This document shows positions 1-8,402 of a DNA stretch of 64,000 bases, one piece after another. The position numbers were made by a program, and so were the translations under genes. A model generated the notes under the pieces. It had not been told where the DNA came from. It saw only the letters and a program-made list of their open reading frames with translations, and did not search any database. Source of the stretch: Hymenobacter taeanensis (GTDB lineage: Bacteria > Bacteroidota > Bacteroidia > Cytophagales > Hymenobacteraceae); the NCBI RefSeq assembly GCF_013137895.1, contig NZ_CP053538.1, positions 3,317,001-3,381,000 of the forward strand. The letters run 5' to 3'. The stretch's first letter is position 1, and the number at the start of each line of letters is the position of its first letter.

Positions 1-119
1 CGCAAAGCTAGGCCTGTTCTGCACACGAGTCGCCCAAACAAATGATGCCGGTGCCGCTGACATTGATTGGTTCAGGGTAGAGTAGAAACAGAGGCGTAAG
101 TACGCGTGCACTAAGTGAG

Positions 120-153
120 CCTTGCTAGTCCCGTGCTGCAAGGTTCTTTTTTT
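120..153 (+). terminator. possible intrinsic terminator
   Basis: CCTTGC (120-125) pairs with GCAAGG (138-143) and is followed within three bases by a run of seven T. The stem is only 6 bp with a 12-base loop, so this is a weak candidate. It would end a gene lying left of the window on the + strand. Confidence 0.35.
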
Positions 154-252
154 GAGTAAGTGTTGAGGCAACCACGGGTAGCACGGGGGGAGTCATAGGT
201 ACTAATCCAGCAAAGAAAAATAACTGGTGAAAAGAGTAGTAAAGCTAGATGC

Positions 253-280
253 TTAGTGCCCCGCGTGTAGCAGGCACTAA
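253..280. repeat. 8-bp inverted repeat, 12-base spacer
   Basis: TTAGTGCC (253-260) and GGCACTAA (273-280) are exact reverse complements. There is no T run after it, so an operator or leader structure is as likely as a terminator. Confidence 0.45.
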
Positions 281-398
281 ATAGGAAAAGTACAATTGTT
301 TAAGTTTAATTCTTGTGCTTGGATAGCAGGTCAAGAAAATAATGGCTTCTTCCTATTACTGTCGCTAAATACGCTGCAATCAAAGAAATTGGGTGTAT

Positions 399-410
399 GG
401 GAACGTTCCC
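399..410. promoter_or_regulatory. LacI-family-like operator upstream of susCD
   Basis: GGGAACGTTCCC is a perfect 12-bp palindrome with the AACGTT centre typical of LacI/GalR-family operators. It lies about 280 bases before susC and is the only such site noticed around the pectin locus. No LacI-type regulator gene is in the window, so the cognate protein would be encoded elsewhere. The assignment rests on motif resemblance only. Confidence 0.45.
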
Positions 411-691
411 GACATCGATTGCAGAAATAAATCCTAGGTTACTCTTCCCATTCTGTTGGGGTAAGACTAAACTTAATCAACTAATACTCTAGCCGACAAT
501 CCAAAAAGCTGGTGGTAGTTAGTTGGCCTCGGTAACGATGCTAGAATGCTTCTTGAAATATCCCAACGCAGAACTGTTCACTTAACGGCGGGATAGTAAG
601 TAAGGGGCCGCTCACCGGTTCCGCGCAGGATGCATAACTCTGGTACTACAGCTGAAGCTCTTATCCCATTACCAATTCCCACACCACTGTC

Positions 692-3600
692 ATGAAAAGA
701 AAATTACTGTTGCTAACACCCCTGTTGGCATGTGCTATGGCACCGGCCTGGGCACAGCAGCAACAACAGCGCGTTCAGGGTATCGTCAAGTCGGAGAAGG
801 GCGAGCCTTTGCCCGGCGTGACAGTAGTTGTGCGTGGCACGACTGTCGGCGCCTCCACCGATGCCGACGGCCGTTTTAACCTAGCCGTACCCGCCAACGC
901 TACGTTGCGCTTTAGCTACATTGGTTTTCTACCGTTTGAGGTGGCTGTGGGTACTAAAACCGACATCAACGTTACGTTGAAGGAGGATACCAAAACCCTG
1001 GATGACGTAGTGGTTATTGGCTACCAGTCGGTGCAGCGTCGCGACGTAACGGGGGCCGTATCCTCGGTAAGCGCGCAGCAAATCAAGGACATTCCAGTAA
1101 ACTCCGCTGCGGAGGCACTCACTGGCCGTCTGGCGGGCGTGCAGCTAACCTCCTCAGAAGGTACCCCTGGCAACCAGGATGTGCGCGTTCGGGTGCGGGG
1201 CGGGGGCTCAATCACTCAGGATAACTCGCCGCTGTATGTGGTAGATGGTATCCAGATTGAGAATGCCCTGTCGGTTATTACGCCCCAGGACATTGCCTCC
1301 GTCGACGTGCTCAAAGACGCCTCGGCCACGGCTATTTACGGTGCGCGTGGTGCGAACGGCGTGGTAATTATCACCACCAAGAAGGGCCTGGAAGGCAAAA
1401 CCGTCATCAGCTACAACGGGTTTGCCGGCTTCCGGGAGATCAGCAAGAAGCTGGGCGTACTGAAGCCCGATGACTACCTGAACTACCAATTTGAGCGCGC
1501 TCAGCAAGCAGGTGCTACCGGCACTGGCGGCCTCTCGACGTTTAAAACGCTGTTCGGCAGCTCTAATTATAACAGCGATACGCTGCAGCGCGCCCGCAGT
1601 GCCCCGTTCATTGACTGGCAGGAGGAGGTGTTTGGTCGCCGGGCCTTCCAGCAAACGCACAACGTTTCGGTAGCAGGTGGGGTGAAAGGCACTACCTACT
1701 CCCTAAGCCTCACGCACAACGATGAGGAAGGTATTCAGCGTGGCTCCGATTACTCCCGCAACCTGATCAACTTCCGCTTCGATACGAAGGCCACCGATAA
1801 GCTGCGCATCGGGTTGAACATGCGCTTCAACGACCAGGAAGTAAATGGCGCCGGCACCTCTACCAGCGGCTCCAGCGTTACCTCACGCCTGCGCAACACG
1901 GTGCAGTACCAGCCTCTCTCGGTGCCACGAGCATCGGGCGCAATCATCGACCCCGGCACCTTCGACGATGACTTCTTCACTAACTCGAGCTTGGTGAATC
2001 CGCTGATTACGATTGACAGCGAATACCGCCGCGACAAGCGCCGCACTTTCAACGTAGGTGGCAACGCCGCTTTGGAGCTGGCTAAGGGGTTGCTGTTCCG
2101 CTCTACGGCTGGTTTCGACATCACCAATACCGATTTGGGTACGTTCAATGGTCGGTTCTCGCCTACTATCCGGCAGGCAGCGGGCGGCTACCAGAACCTG
2201 CCGTTTGCTACCATCACCACGGGCACCCAGATTACCTTCAACAACTCCAACGTACTGGATTATTCGCGCACCAAGGGCAAGCACCAGATGGGCTTGCTGC
2301 TAGGTGAGGAAACCTACCAGCAGCAAACCAAGCAGCAGTTCATCCAGACCAATTACCTGCCCCTGGATATTACGGCGGAGCGGGCATTGGCCAACATCAA
2401 CCAGGGCGTATTACCTACCGGCCAGAACTCGCAGCCAGTGCTGCCTAGCACCGGCATCCCGAACGACTACCGCCTGCTTTCGGGCTTTGGCCGCCTAACG
2501 TATTCCTACGACGACAAGTACCTCTTTACGGGCACGTTCCGCGCCGATGGCTCCTCGAAGTTTAAGGCGGGCAACCGTTGGGGCCTCTTCCCCGGCGCTT
2601 CGGCTGCCTGGCGTATTTCCAAGGAAGAGTTCTTCAAGTCGGTGGAAGCGGTATCTGACCTGAAGCTACGCGTGAGCTATGGCCAAGCCGGCAACAACCG
2701 TATTAACGACTTCCTGTTCAGCCAGCTTTTCCAGGCTGGTGGTGCACCATACTACCTCAACCACAACCAGGTGCTGGGTTCCTCGGCCACCACGCTGCCT
2801 AACCCCAACCTAAAGTGGGAGGTAACCACCTCGCGCGACATCGGTATCGACTTGGCCCTGTGGGAAAACCGGGTGCAGTTCACGGGTGATGTGTATTATA
2901 ACACGACTACCGACCTGTTGATCAACCGCCCCATTCCTCCGTTCCTGGGCTACACCTCCCAGCTGCAAAATATTGGCAAAACCTCCAACAAAGGGGTAGA
3001 GCTGCAGCTGACGGGCGTAATCTTCAACAAGCCTGACTTTGGCTGGACGGCTACGGCTAACGCCTCCTTCAACCGGGGCCGCATTGAAAGCCTGGGGTCT
3101 GGGCTGGAGGAGATTCCCGGTATTGCATCAGGCTGGGCCGGCACGGCCCTCAACCGCGACTATGTAGCCCGCGTAGGCCAGCCCGTAGGCCAGATGTATG
3201 GCTACGTGACGGATGGTTTCCTGACCGCCGATGACTTTGAAGGGTATAATACCGTTACGCAAAGCTGGACTCCCCGGAAAAACGACCAGGGAGCAAACGT
3301 ATTCGCGAACAACCTGGGTCTGATTGGCGAAACTGTTGCCCGCCCCGGCCAGATCAAGCTAAAAGACCTGAACGGTGATGGCGTTATAAACGACCAGGAC
3401 CAGACGGTAATTGGCAATGCCAACCCTAAGCTCTCCGGCGGTCTGAACCAGCAGTTTACGTACAAAAACTTCGATGCCAGCGTGTTCCTGAACTTCGTGC
3501 TGGGCAACGATATCTACAACGCCAACAAAATTGAGTTTACCTCAAACACGGCTAACACGGTATTCAGCAACGTGCTGGATCAGATGAGCGACCGGTACCG

Positions 3601-3967
3601 CACCATCAATGCTGATGGTACACCCATCACCGATCTGGCCACGCTGCGCCAGGTAAACCAAAACGCTGATATCTGGACGCCCACTCGCAACTACTTCCTG
3701 CACTCGTGGGCGGTAGAAGATGGCTCCTTCCTGCGCGTGAACAACATCACGCTGGGCTACACCTTGCCCAAGCTACTAACCGCCCGCGCTAAAATCCAGA
3801 CGCTGCGCTTCTACGTGACGCTCAACAACCTGTACACCTTTACCAAATACACGGGCTACGACCCAGAGGTGAACACGCGCCGTGCCACGCCACTCACGCC
3901 TGGCGTTGATTATGCCGCTTACCCCCGCAGCCGGGCCTTCCTGTTCGGCCTGAACCTCTCCCTCTAA
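692..3967 (+). CDS. SusC/RagA-family TonB-dependent outer-membrane transporter
   Basis: This 1091-residue protein is an outer-membrane beta-barrel that imports oligosaccharides using TonB energy, with the SusD protein as its lid. It starts with a signal peptide (MKRKLLLL... ending near AWA-QQ). An N-terminal carboxypeptidase-regulatory-like domain follows at about residues 27-100 (VQGIVKSEKGEPLPGVTV). Next come the TonB-box/plug entry (LDDVVVIGYQ, about 103-112) and the plug (PLYVVDGIQI), then a long barrel ending in aromatic/hydrophobic residues (FLFGLNLSL). Length and architecture are typical of SusC. It is followed by susD after 25 bases and then by pectin-catabolism genes, so pectic oligogalacturonides are the inferred cargo. 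The family is certain; the substrate is inferred from neighbours. Confidence 0.95.
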   Translation: MKRKLLLLTPLLACAMAPAWAQQQQQRVQGIVKSEKGEPLPGVTVVVRGTTVGASTDADGRFNLAVPANATLRFSYIGFLPFEVAVGTKTDINVTLKEDTKTLDDVVVIGYQSVQRRDVTGAVSSVSAQQIKDIPVNSAAEALTGRLAGVQLTSSEGTPGNQDVRVRVRGGGSITQDNSPLYVVDGIQIENALSVITPQDIASVDVLKDASATAIYGARGANGVVIITTKKGLEGKTVISYNGFAGFREISKKLGVLKPDDYLNYQFERAQQAGATGTGGLSTFKTLFGSSNYNSDTLQRARSAPFIDWQEEVFGRRAFQQTHNVSVAGGVKGTTYSLSLTHNDEEGIQRGSDYSRNLINFRFDTKATDKLRIGLNMRFNDQEVNGAGTSTSGSSVTSRLRNTVQYQPLSVPRASGAIIDPGTFDDDFFTNSSLVNPLITIDSEYRRDKRRTFNVGGNAALELAKGLLFRSTAGFDITNTDLGTFNGRFSPTIRQAAGGYQNLPFATITTGTQITFNNSNVLDYSRTKGKHQMGLLLGEETYQQQTKQQFIQTNYLPLDITAERALANINQGVLPTGQNSQPVLPSTGIPNDYRLLSGFGRLTYSYDDKYLFTGTFRADGSSKFKAGNRWGLFPGASAAWRISKEEFFKSVEAVSDLKLRVSYGQAGNNRINDFLFSQLFQAGGAPYYLNHNQVLGSSATTLPNPNLKWEVTTSRDIGIDLALWENRVQFTGDVYYNTTTDLLINRPIPPFLGYTSQLQNIGKTSNKGVELQLTGVIFNKPDFGWTATANASFNRGRIESLGSGLEEIPGIASGWAGTALNRDYVARVGQPVGQMYGYVTDGFLTADDFEGYNTVTQSWTPRKNDQGANVFANNLGLIGETVARPGQIKLKDLNGDGVINDQDQTVIGNANPKLSGGLNQQFTYKNFDASVFLNFVLGNDIYNANKIEFTSNTANTVFSNVLDQMSDRYRTINADGTPITDLATLRQVNQNADIWTPTRNYFLHSWAVEDGSFLRVNNITLGYTLPKLLTARAKIQTLRFYVTLNNLYTFTKYTGYDPEVNTRRATPLTPGVDYAAYPRSRAFLFGLNLSL

Positions 3968-3992
3968 TCCCACCCGCTTTTTCACTCCGTAT

Positions 3993-5837
3993 ATGAAATC
4001 GTTCGTTTCCTTCCGGGCTGCACTAGCTGGCCTGGCCCTGGCCAGCACCGCCGGGGTGGTATCTTCCTGCAAAGATTTTCTGGATGTTGAGCCATTGGCT
4101 CTCAATACTACTGAGGCCACTTTCAGCACCGTGGCCGGCGCTACTGCCGCTATCATTGGTGCCTATGACCCCCTCTCCGGAGACCAGTCATATGGTACGC
4201 GTATCAGCATGTATTTCCCCTTCGACTCCGATGAGATGATCGGGTCATCGGGGGCTGCTGACGGAGCCCGCCGTAGCATTGCCCGCTACAAGGCACTGGC
4301 CACCAACACCGAAATTACCAACCCCTGGAACACCCTTTATCAGGGCGTAGAGCGCAGCAATATCTGCATCGACCAGATCCCGAAGATGTCGCTGTACACC
4401 ACGGGCACGGCGGCCGACACGGCTACGCTGCACCGCTTGCACGGTGAGGCGCTTACGCTGCGCGCGCAGTACTACTTTGAGTTGGTACGCAACTGGGGCG
4501 ATGTGCCGGCGCAGTTTACGGCCTCCGTTTCGGGCCAGGACTTCAACCTGCCGAATGCTGACCGCAACGAAACGCTCACCAAGCTCATTGCTGACCTTCT
4601 CCAGGCTGAGAAGCTGGTGCCCTGGCGCTCCAAGGCCGGCGCGGCCAGCGAGCGGATTACGAAAGGAGCGGTGAAAGCCCTGCGCGCCCGCCTGGCCTTA
4701 TACCGGGGTGGCTACTCGCTGAAAGGCAACCAGATGGTGCGCCCCGCCGACTATCTCGACTACTACCGCATTGCCCGCCAGGAGTGCGCTGAGCTGATGG
4801 CTAACCGCTCTGAGCACACGCTCAACCCCAGCTTCCTGGAAGTATTCAAAAGCATCAATGAGCAGCGCTCAGAGTCGGCTAATGAAATCATGTTCCAGGT
4901 GGGCATGGGCGGCTCCACGGCTGTGTCTGACAGCAAGCTGGGCTACTACAACGGCCCGCGTCTGAACGCCTCCACCATTTATGGCTCAACGCAGGGTGCC
5001 GTAACCATTGTGCCCACCTATTTCTACGCCTTCGACTCAACGGACGTACGCCGCGACGTGACCATTGCGCCTTACACTATTCCGGCCAATAACTTCCGGG
5101 CTGGGGTAGCCCTTACGTCGGTGACGGACGGTAAATTCCGCCGCGACTGGCACGTGCCGCCGGTACCGGGTACCAATAACTATCTGGGTTACAACTGGCC
5201 TATCATCCGTTTCGCCGATGTGCTGCTGATGTTTGCGGAGGCTGAAAACGAGCTGAATGGCCCGACCCAAGCTGCCCAGGATGCCCTGCTGGAAGTGCGG
5301 ACCCGCGCATACGGCACCAAGGCCAAGGCGCAAGCCGGCCTGATCCTCAACTCGAAAGCTGCCCTGTTCAATGCATTGGTGAACGAGCGGTACTTGGAGT
5401 TCGGCAGTGAAGGCATTCGCAAGTATGACCTGTTGCGCTGGAACCTGTTTGCTACCAAGCTGGCCGAAGCCAAAGCCAACATTCTCAAGATGGCTAAGGG
5501 CGAAGCTCCTTACGATAAAGTGCCACTCTATATGTATTTCAAAACGCCTGCAGCAGGTGATGTACAGTGGACGCGCTCTTTCTACCGGCCTTCGCCTACG
5601 CCTAACACTGCACCCACGGGTACGGTGCGCGTGAACTGGCGTCAGGGAATTGATGCCCAATATGTGGCCAATACCCAGCCTACGGGTACCACTGCCACGG
5701 TAGGTACTACCACGGCCAGCAGCGTAGGCTCGGGCCTAGCTGCAGAATACGTACCCGGTCAGGGCAAAGAGCTGCTGCCAATTCCGCAGAGCACGCTGGC
5801 CTCTGACCCTGCGCTGAATCAGAACTTCGGGTACTAA
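3993..5837 (+). CDS. SusD/RagB-family glycan-binding lipoprotein
   Basis: This 614-residue surface lipoprotein pairs with the preceding SusC to bind and hand over oligosaccharides. The N-terminus has a signal sequence and a lipobox-like end (GVVSSC), so Cys at about residue 26 is the likely lipidated residue. The typical SusD start (DFLDVEPL), TPR-like helical segments (AYYFELVRNWGDVP) and C-terminal family signature (LLPIPQSTL...NQNFGY) are present. It is somewhat longer than many SusDs because of a Thr/Gly-rich insertion near residues 555-590. The 25-base gap to susC implies co-transcription. Pectic ligand specificity is inferred from context. Confidence 0.94.
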   Translation: MKSFVSFRAALAGLALASTAGVVSSCKDFLDVEPLALNTTEATFSTVAGATAAIIGAYDPLSGDQSYGTRISMYFPFDSDEMIGSSGAADGARRSIARYKALATNTEITNPWNTLYQGVERSNICIDQIPKMSLYTTGTAADTATLHRLHGEALTLRAQYYFELVRNWGDVPAQFTASVSGQDFNLPNADRNETLTKLIADLLQAEKLVPWRSKAGAASERITKGAVKALRARLALYRGGYSLKGNQMVRPADYLDYYRIARQECAELMANRSEHTLNPSFLEVFKSINEQRSESANEIMFQVGMGGSTAVSDSKLGYYNGPRLNASTIYGSTQGAVTIVPTYFYAFDSTDVRRDVTIAPYTIPANNFRAGVALTSVTDGKFRRDWHVPPVPGTNNYLGYNWPIIRFADVLLMFAEAENELNGPTQAAQDALLEVRTRAYGTKAKAQAGLILNSKAALFNALVNERYLEFGSEGIRKYDLLRWNLFATKLAEAKANILKMAKGEAPYDKVPLYMYFKTPAAGDVQWTRSFYRPSPTPNTAPTGTVRVNWRQGIDAQYVANTQPTGTTATVGTTTASSVGSGLAAEYVPGQGKELLPIPQSTLASDPALNQNFGY

Positions 5838-5913
5838 CAGGAGACTACATGAGGGATGCCAGGAGAATTTCCTGGTACTTCATTTCATCCCACCGCTCAC
5901 CTTATCACTACCA

Positions 5914-6255
5914 ATGGCCGCTTCCGCTGATCAGCATTTTCTTACGAATGAATCCCAGCAATGGGAAACAGTAGGGGAGGGAGTACGCCGCAGCCTACTG
6001 GCCTACGGGCCGGATCTGATGCTGGTGAAGGTGGCTTTTGAAACTGGTGCTGTGGGGGCCCCTCACCGGCACGTACACGCCCAAATCACCTACGTGGAAA
6101 GCGGCGTTTTCCGCTGCCTGGTAGGAGAGGAGGAGCGCGTACTACGGGCGGGTGAGGGTTTTCATGCCCCCTCTAACCTATGGCATGGGGTGGTGTGCGA
6201 AGAAGCCGGGGTACTGCTTGATTCTTTTAGCCCGATGCGGGAAGACTTTGTGTAG
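5914..6255 (+). CDS. kdgF: cupin-fold protein, KdgF-like
   Basis: This 113-residue single-domain cupin has the metal-binding pattern PHRHVHAQITYVESG followed by a second motif around HAPSNLWHGV. KdgF proteins linearise the 4,5-unsaturated uronates released by pectate lyases into 5-keto-4-deoxyuronate. The position next to a pectate lyase supports that role. It has no signal peptide, so it is cytoplasmic. It ends 16 bases before the CE8-PL10 gene. The downstream enzymes KduI and KduD that would use its product were not found in the window. A generic cupin function cannot be excluded from sequence alone. Confidence 0.75.
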   Translation: MAASADQHFLTNESQQWETVGEGVRRSLLAYGPDLMLVKVAFETGAVGAPHRHVHAQITYVESGVFRCLVGEEERVLRAGEGFHAPSNLWHGVVCEEAGVLLDSFSPMREDFV

Positions 6256-6271
6256 GCCTGTGCAGCGCGCG

Positions 6272-8392
6272 ATGAAAAATATAGTGAAACTACTGCTCCT
6301 GTTGGTGGGGGTTGGGGAAATGGGAATAGAATCTGCCCGTGCCCAACAGGTGACGGTGGCGGCGGATGGTTCGGGGCAGTTCCGGACCATCCAGGCCGCC
6401 CTGAACAGCCTCCCCAACGAAGCCGCTAAACCGCGCACGGTGTACATCAAAGATGGCACCTACCGGGAGAAGGTGTTCGTGGATGGCAAGCAGAATATCA
6501 TCCTTAAGGGCCAAAGTGAAAAGGGCGTGGTACTAACCTACCCGCAGGCCCGCGACGAGTGGCGCTGTGACCCCGTGGCCGGCCAGGACGACTGGGGAGT
6601 AGCTACCCTCAACATGCGCAACTCGCCCGACATCACGCTGGAAAATCTCACCGTTATCAATAGCTATGGCTTTGATGCCAAAGGCGACGTGACGGTGGAT
6701 TGCATCACTGACCCCACCGGCAAACGGACCATCAGCAAAACTGGCCACCAGATGGCTCTGCGTACGATGCCCGGCACTACTCGCCTAACGGTGAAGCATT
6801 GCACTTTCCGGGCCCTGGGCGGCGACACCGTGAGCCCGTGGGATGTGGATGCCGGCCTGTACTACTTTAAGGACTGCACCATGGAGGGCGGGGTAGATTT
6901 CTACTGCCCCCGGGGATGGGCCTACGCCGAGAACTGCCGGTTCATCTGCCACAACCCCAATGCGGCCATCTGGCACGACGGCTCCGGCAACAAGGATGAA
7001 AAGACGGTGCTCAAGAACTGCACCTTTGAGGGCGACGACAACTTCAAGCTGGGCCGGTTCCACCGCGAAGCACAGTTCTACCTCATTGACTGCAAGTTTG
7101 CCCAGAACATGGCCGATGCGGACATCTACTGGGCGCAATCGGGGCCCGGCGCTAAACTGTGGGGCCGCCGCGTGTATTACCAGAACTGCCACCGCCAGGG
7201 CGGAGACTATGCCTGGCACCAGGATAACCTGAAAACCGCTGAAGGTGCCCCGAAGGCCAAGAAGATTACGGCCGACTGGACTTACGGTGGCCGTTGGTAC
7301 CCGGTATCGGGCAAGAAAGCAACGGTAGCGTTGCCGCCCTCAAACCTGCAAAATACCAACTCGGTGCTGCCCAGTGCTGCCAATCGGCAGGCCGACCAGG
7401 TAGACAGTGTGGCCGAGAAGATGCTGGTGTACCAGCGCAGCATAGGCGGGTGGCCTAAGGCCGTGAAGGAAGTGAAGGTGGATTACACCAAGCCATTGTC
7501 GGCCACTCTGCGCGCGGCTACCCTGACTGACGCCAGCCGCACCGATGCTACCATCGACAACAACGCCACTACCCGCGAAATCACGTATCTGCTCAAGGCC
7601 TACAAAGCCAGCAACAAGGTGGCCTACAAAGAGGCGGCAGAGCGGGGCATCCGGTACCTGCTGAAAATGCAGTACGCTAACGGTGGCTTTCCGCAGTTCT
7701 ACCCCGACTTCAGCAACTACCGCCACCAGATTACCTACAACGACAACGCCATGATTCGGGCGCTGCTGGTACTGCGGGCAGTAGCTAAGCAGCAGGGCGA
7801 CTTTGCCGTGGTAGATCCGGCTCTGGTACCGCAGGCAAAAGAGGCCGTGGAGCGGGGCGTCTCCTGCATCCTCAAAACCCAGTACGTGCAGCAGGGCCAG
7901 CTGACTGCCTGGTGCGCGCAGTACGACGAGAAAACACTGCAGCCCGCTAAAGCCCGTGCGTTTGAGCTGGCCTCGCTGAGCGGAGATGAGTCGGCGGCTA
8001 TTGTAGAATTTCTGATGGGCATCGAGAATCCTTCTCCTGAGGTGAAAAAGGCCATTACTAGCGCCATGGCTTGGTTTGAGAAGGTGAAGCTGCCCAATCA
8101 GGCCATGAAAGAAATCAAAGACCCAAGCCAGCCCACGGGCCGCGACCGGGTGATAGTAGCCGAGCCGGGCGCCACGCTGTGGGCGCGGTTCTATGACCTC
8201 GAAACTAACCGACCCATTTATGTGGGTCGCGACAGCAAAGTGCACTACGCGCTAAGCGAAATAGAAAATGAGCGCCGTGCGGGCTACCTGTACGCCGGCA
8301 CTTGGCCTGAGAAACTCCTGCAGCGGGAATACCCTAAGTGGCAGCAGAAGTGGGCCGCCAACTCAACGAAACAAGAGGGAAGCAAACTCTAG
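6272..8392 (+). CDS. secreted pectin methylesterase (CE8)-pectate lyase (PL10) fusion
   Basis: This 706-residue exported enzyme would both de-esterify and cleave homogalacturonan. The ATG at 6272 is chosen because it opens a signal peptide (MKNIVKLLLLL...ESARA-QQ); the frame is open further upstream but runs into the cupin gene. Residues about 25-365 form the right-handed beta-helix CE8 domain, with GHQMALRT and GVDFYCPRGWAYAENC carrying the nucleophilic Asp. The usual QDTLY motif reads GGDTVS, so the Gln is not conserved. Residues about 370-700 form a PL10 lyase (NGGFPQFYPDFSNYRHQ, ITYNDNAM, RFYDLETNRPIYVGRD, LSEIENERRAGY). It follows the cupin by 16 bases and precedes uxaB by 10. De-methylation is needed before PL10-type cleavage, so the fusion order makes biochemical sense. 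Confidence 0.9.
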   Translation: MKNIVKLLLLLVGVGEMGIESARAQQVTVAADGSGQFRTIQAALNSLPNEAAKPRTVYIKDGTYREKVFVDGKQNIILKGQSEKGVVLTYPQARDEWRCDPVAGQDDWGVATLNMRNSPDITLENLTVINSYGFDAKGDVTVDCITDPTGKRTISKTGHQMALRTMPGTTRLTVKHCTFRALGGDTVSPWDVDAGLYYFKDCTMEGGVDFYCPRGWAYAENCRFICHNPNAAIWHDGSGNKDEKTVLKNCTFEGDDNFKLGRFHREAQFYLIDCKFAQNMADADIYWAQSGPGAKLWGRRVYYQNCHRQGGDYAWHQDNLKTAEGAPKAKKITADWTYGGRWYPVSGKKATVALPPSNLQNTNSVLPSAANRQADQVDSVAEKMLVYQRSIGGWPKAVKEVKVDYTKPLSATLRAATLTDASRTDATIDNNATTREITYLLKAYKASNKVAYKEAAERGIRYLLKMQYANGGFPQFYPDFSNYRHQITYNDNAMIRALLVLRAVAKQQGDFAVVDPALVPQAKEAVERGVSCILKTQYVQQGQLTAWCAQYDEKTLQPAKARAFELASLSGDESAAIVEFLMGIENPSPEVKKAITSAMAWFEKVKLPNQAMKEIKDPSQPTGRDRVIVAEPGATLWARFYDLETNRPIYVGRDSKVHYALSEIENERRAGYLYAGTWPEKLLQREYPKWQQKWAANSTKQEGSKL

Positions 8393-8402
8393 GATTTTGG
8401 CT

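Larger units (their letters stand above)
1..691. other. intergenic region upstream of susC
   Basis: No gene is recognisable in these 691 bases on either strand. They hold a weak terminator-like hairpin (120-153), an 8-bp inverted repeat (253-280) and a 12-bp perfect palindrome (399-410), listed separately. A possible -7 element, TAACTCTG at 635-642, lies about 50 bases before the susC start but has no convincing -33 partner. The long leader fits a regulated sugar-uptake locus. Confidence 0.6.

Noticed and set aside
6152..6271. Upstream in-frame extension of the CE8-PL10 gene
   Set aside because: It overlaps the end of the cupin gene and would mask the signal peptide that starts at 6272.
7340..8245. 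300-codon frame on the - strand inside the CE8-PL10 gene
   Set aside because: The + strand frame carries full PL10 motifs; the opposite frame has no recognisable domain and is a GC-rich codon-bias shadow.
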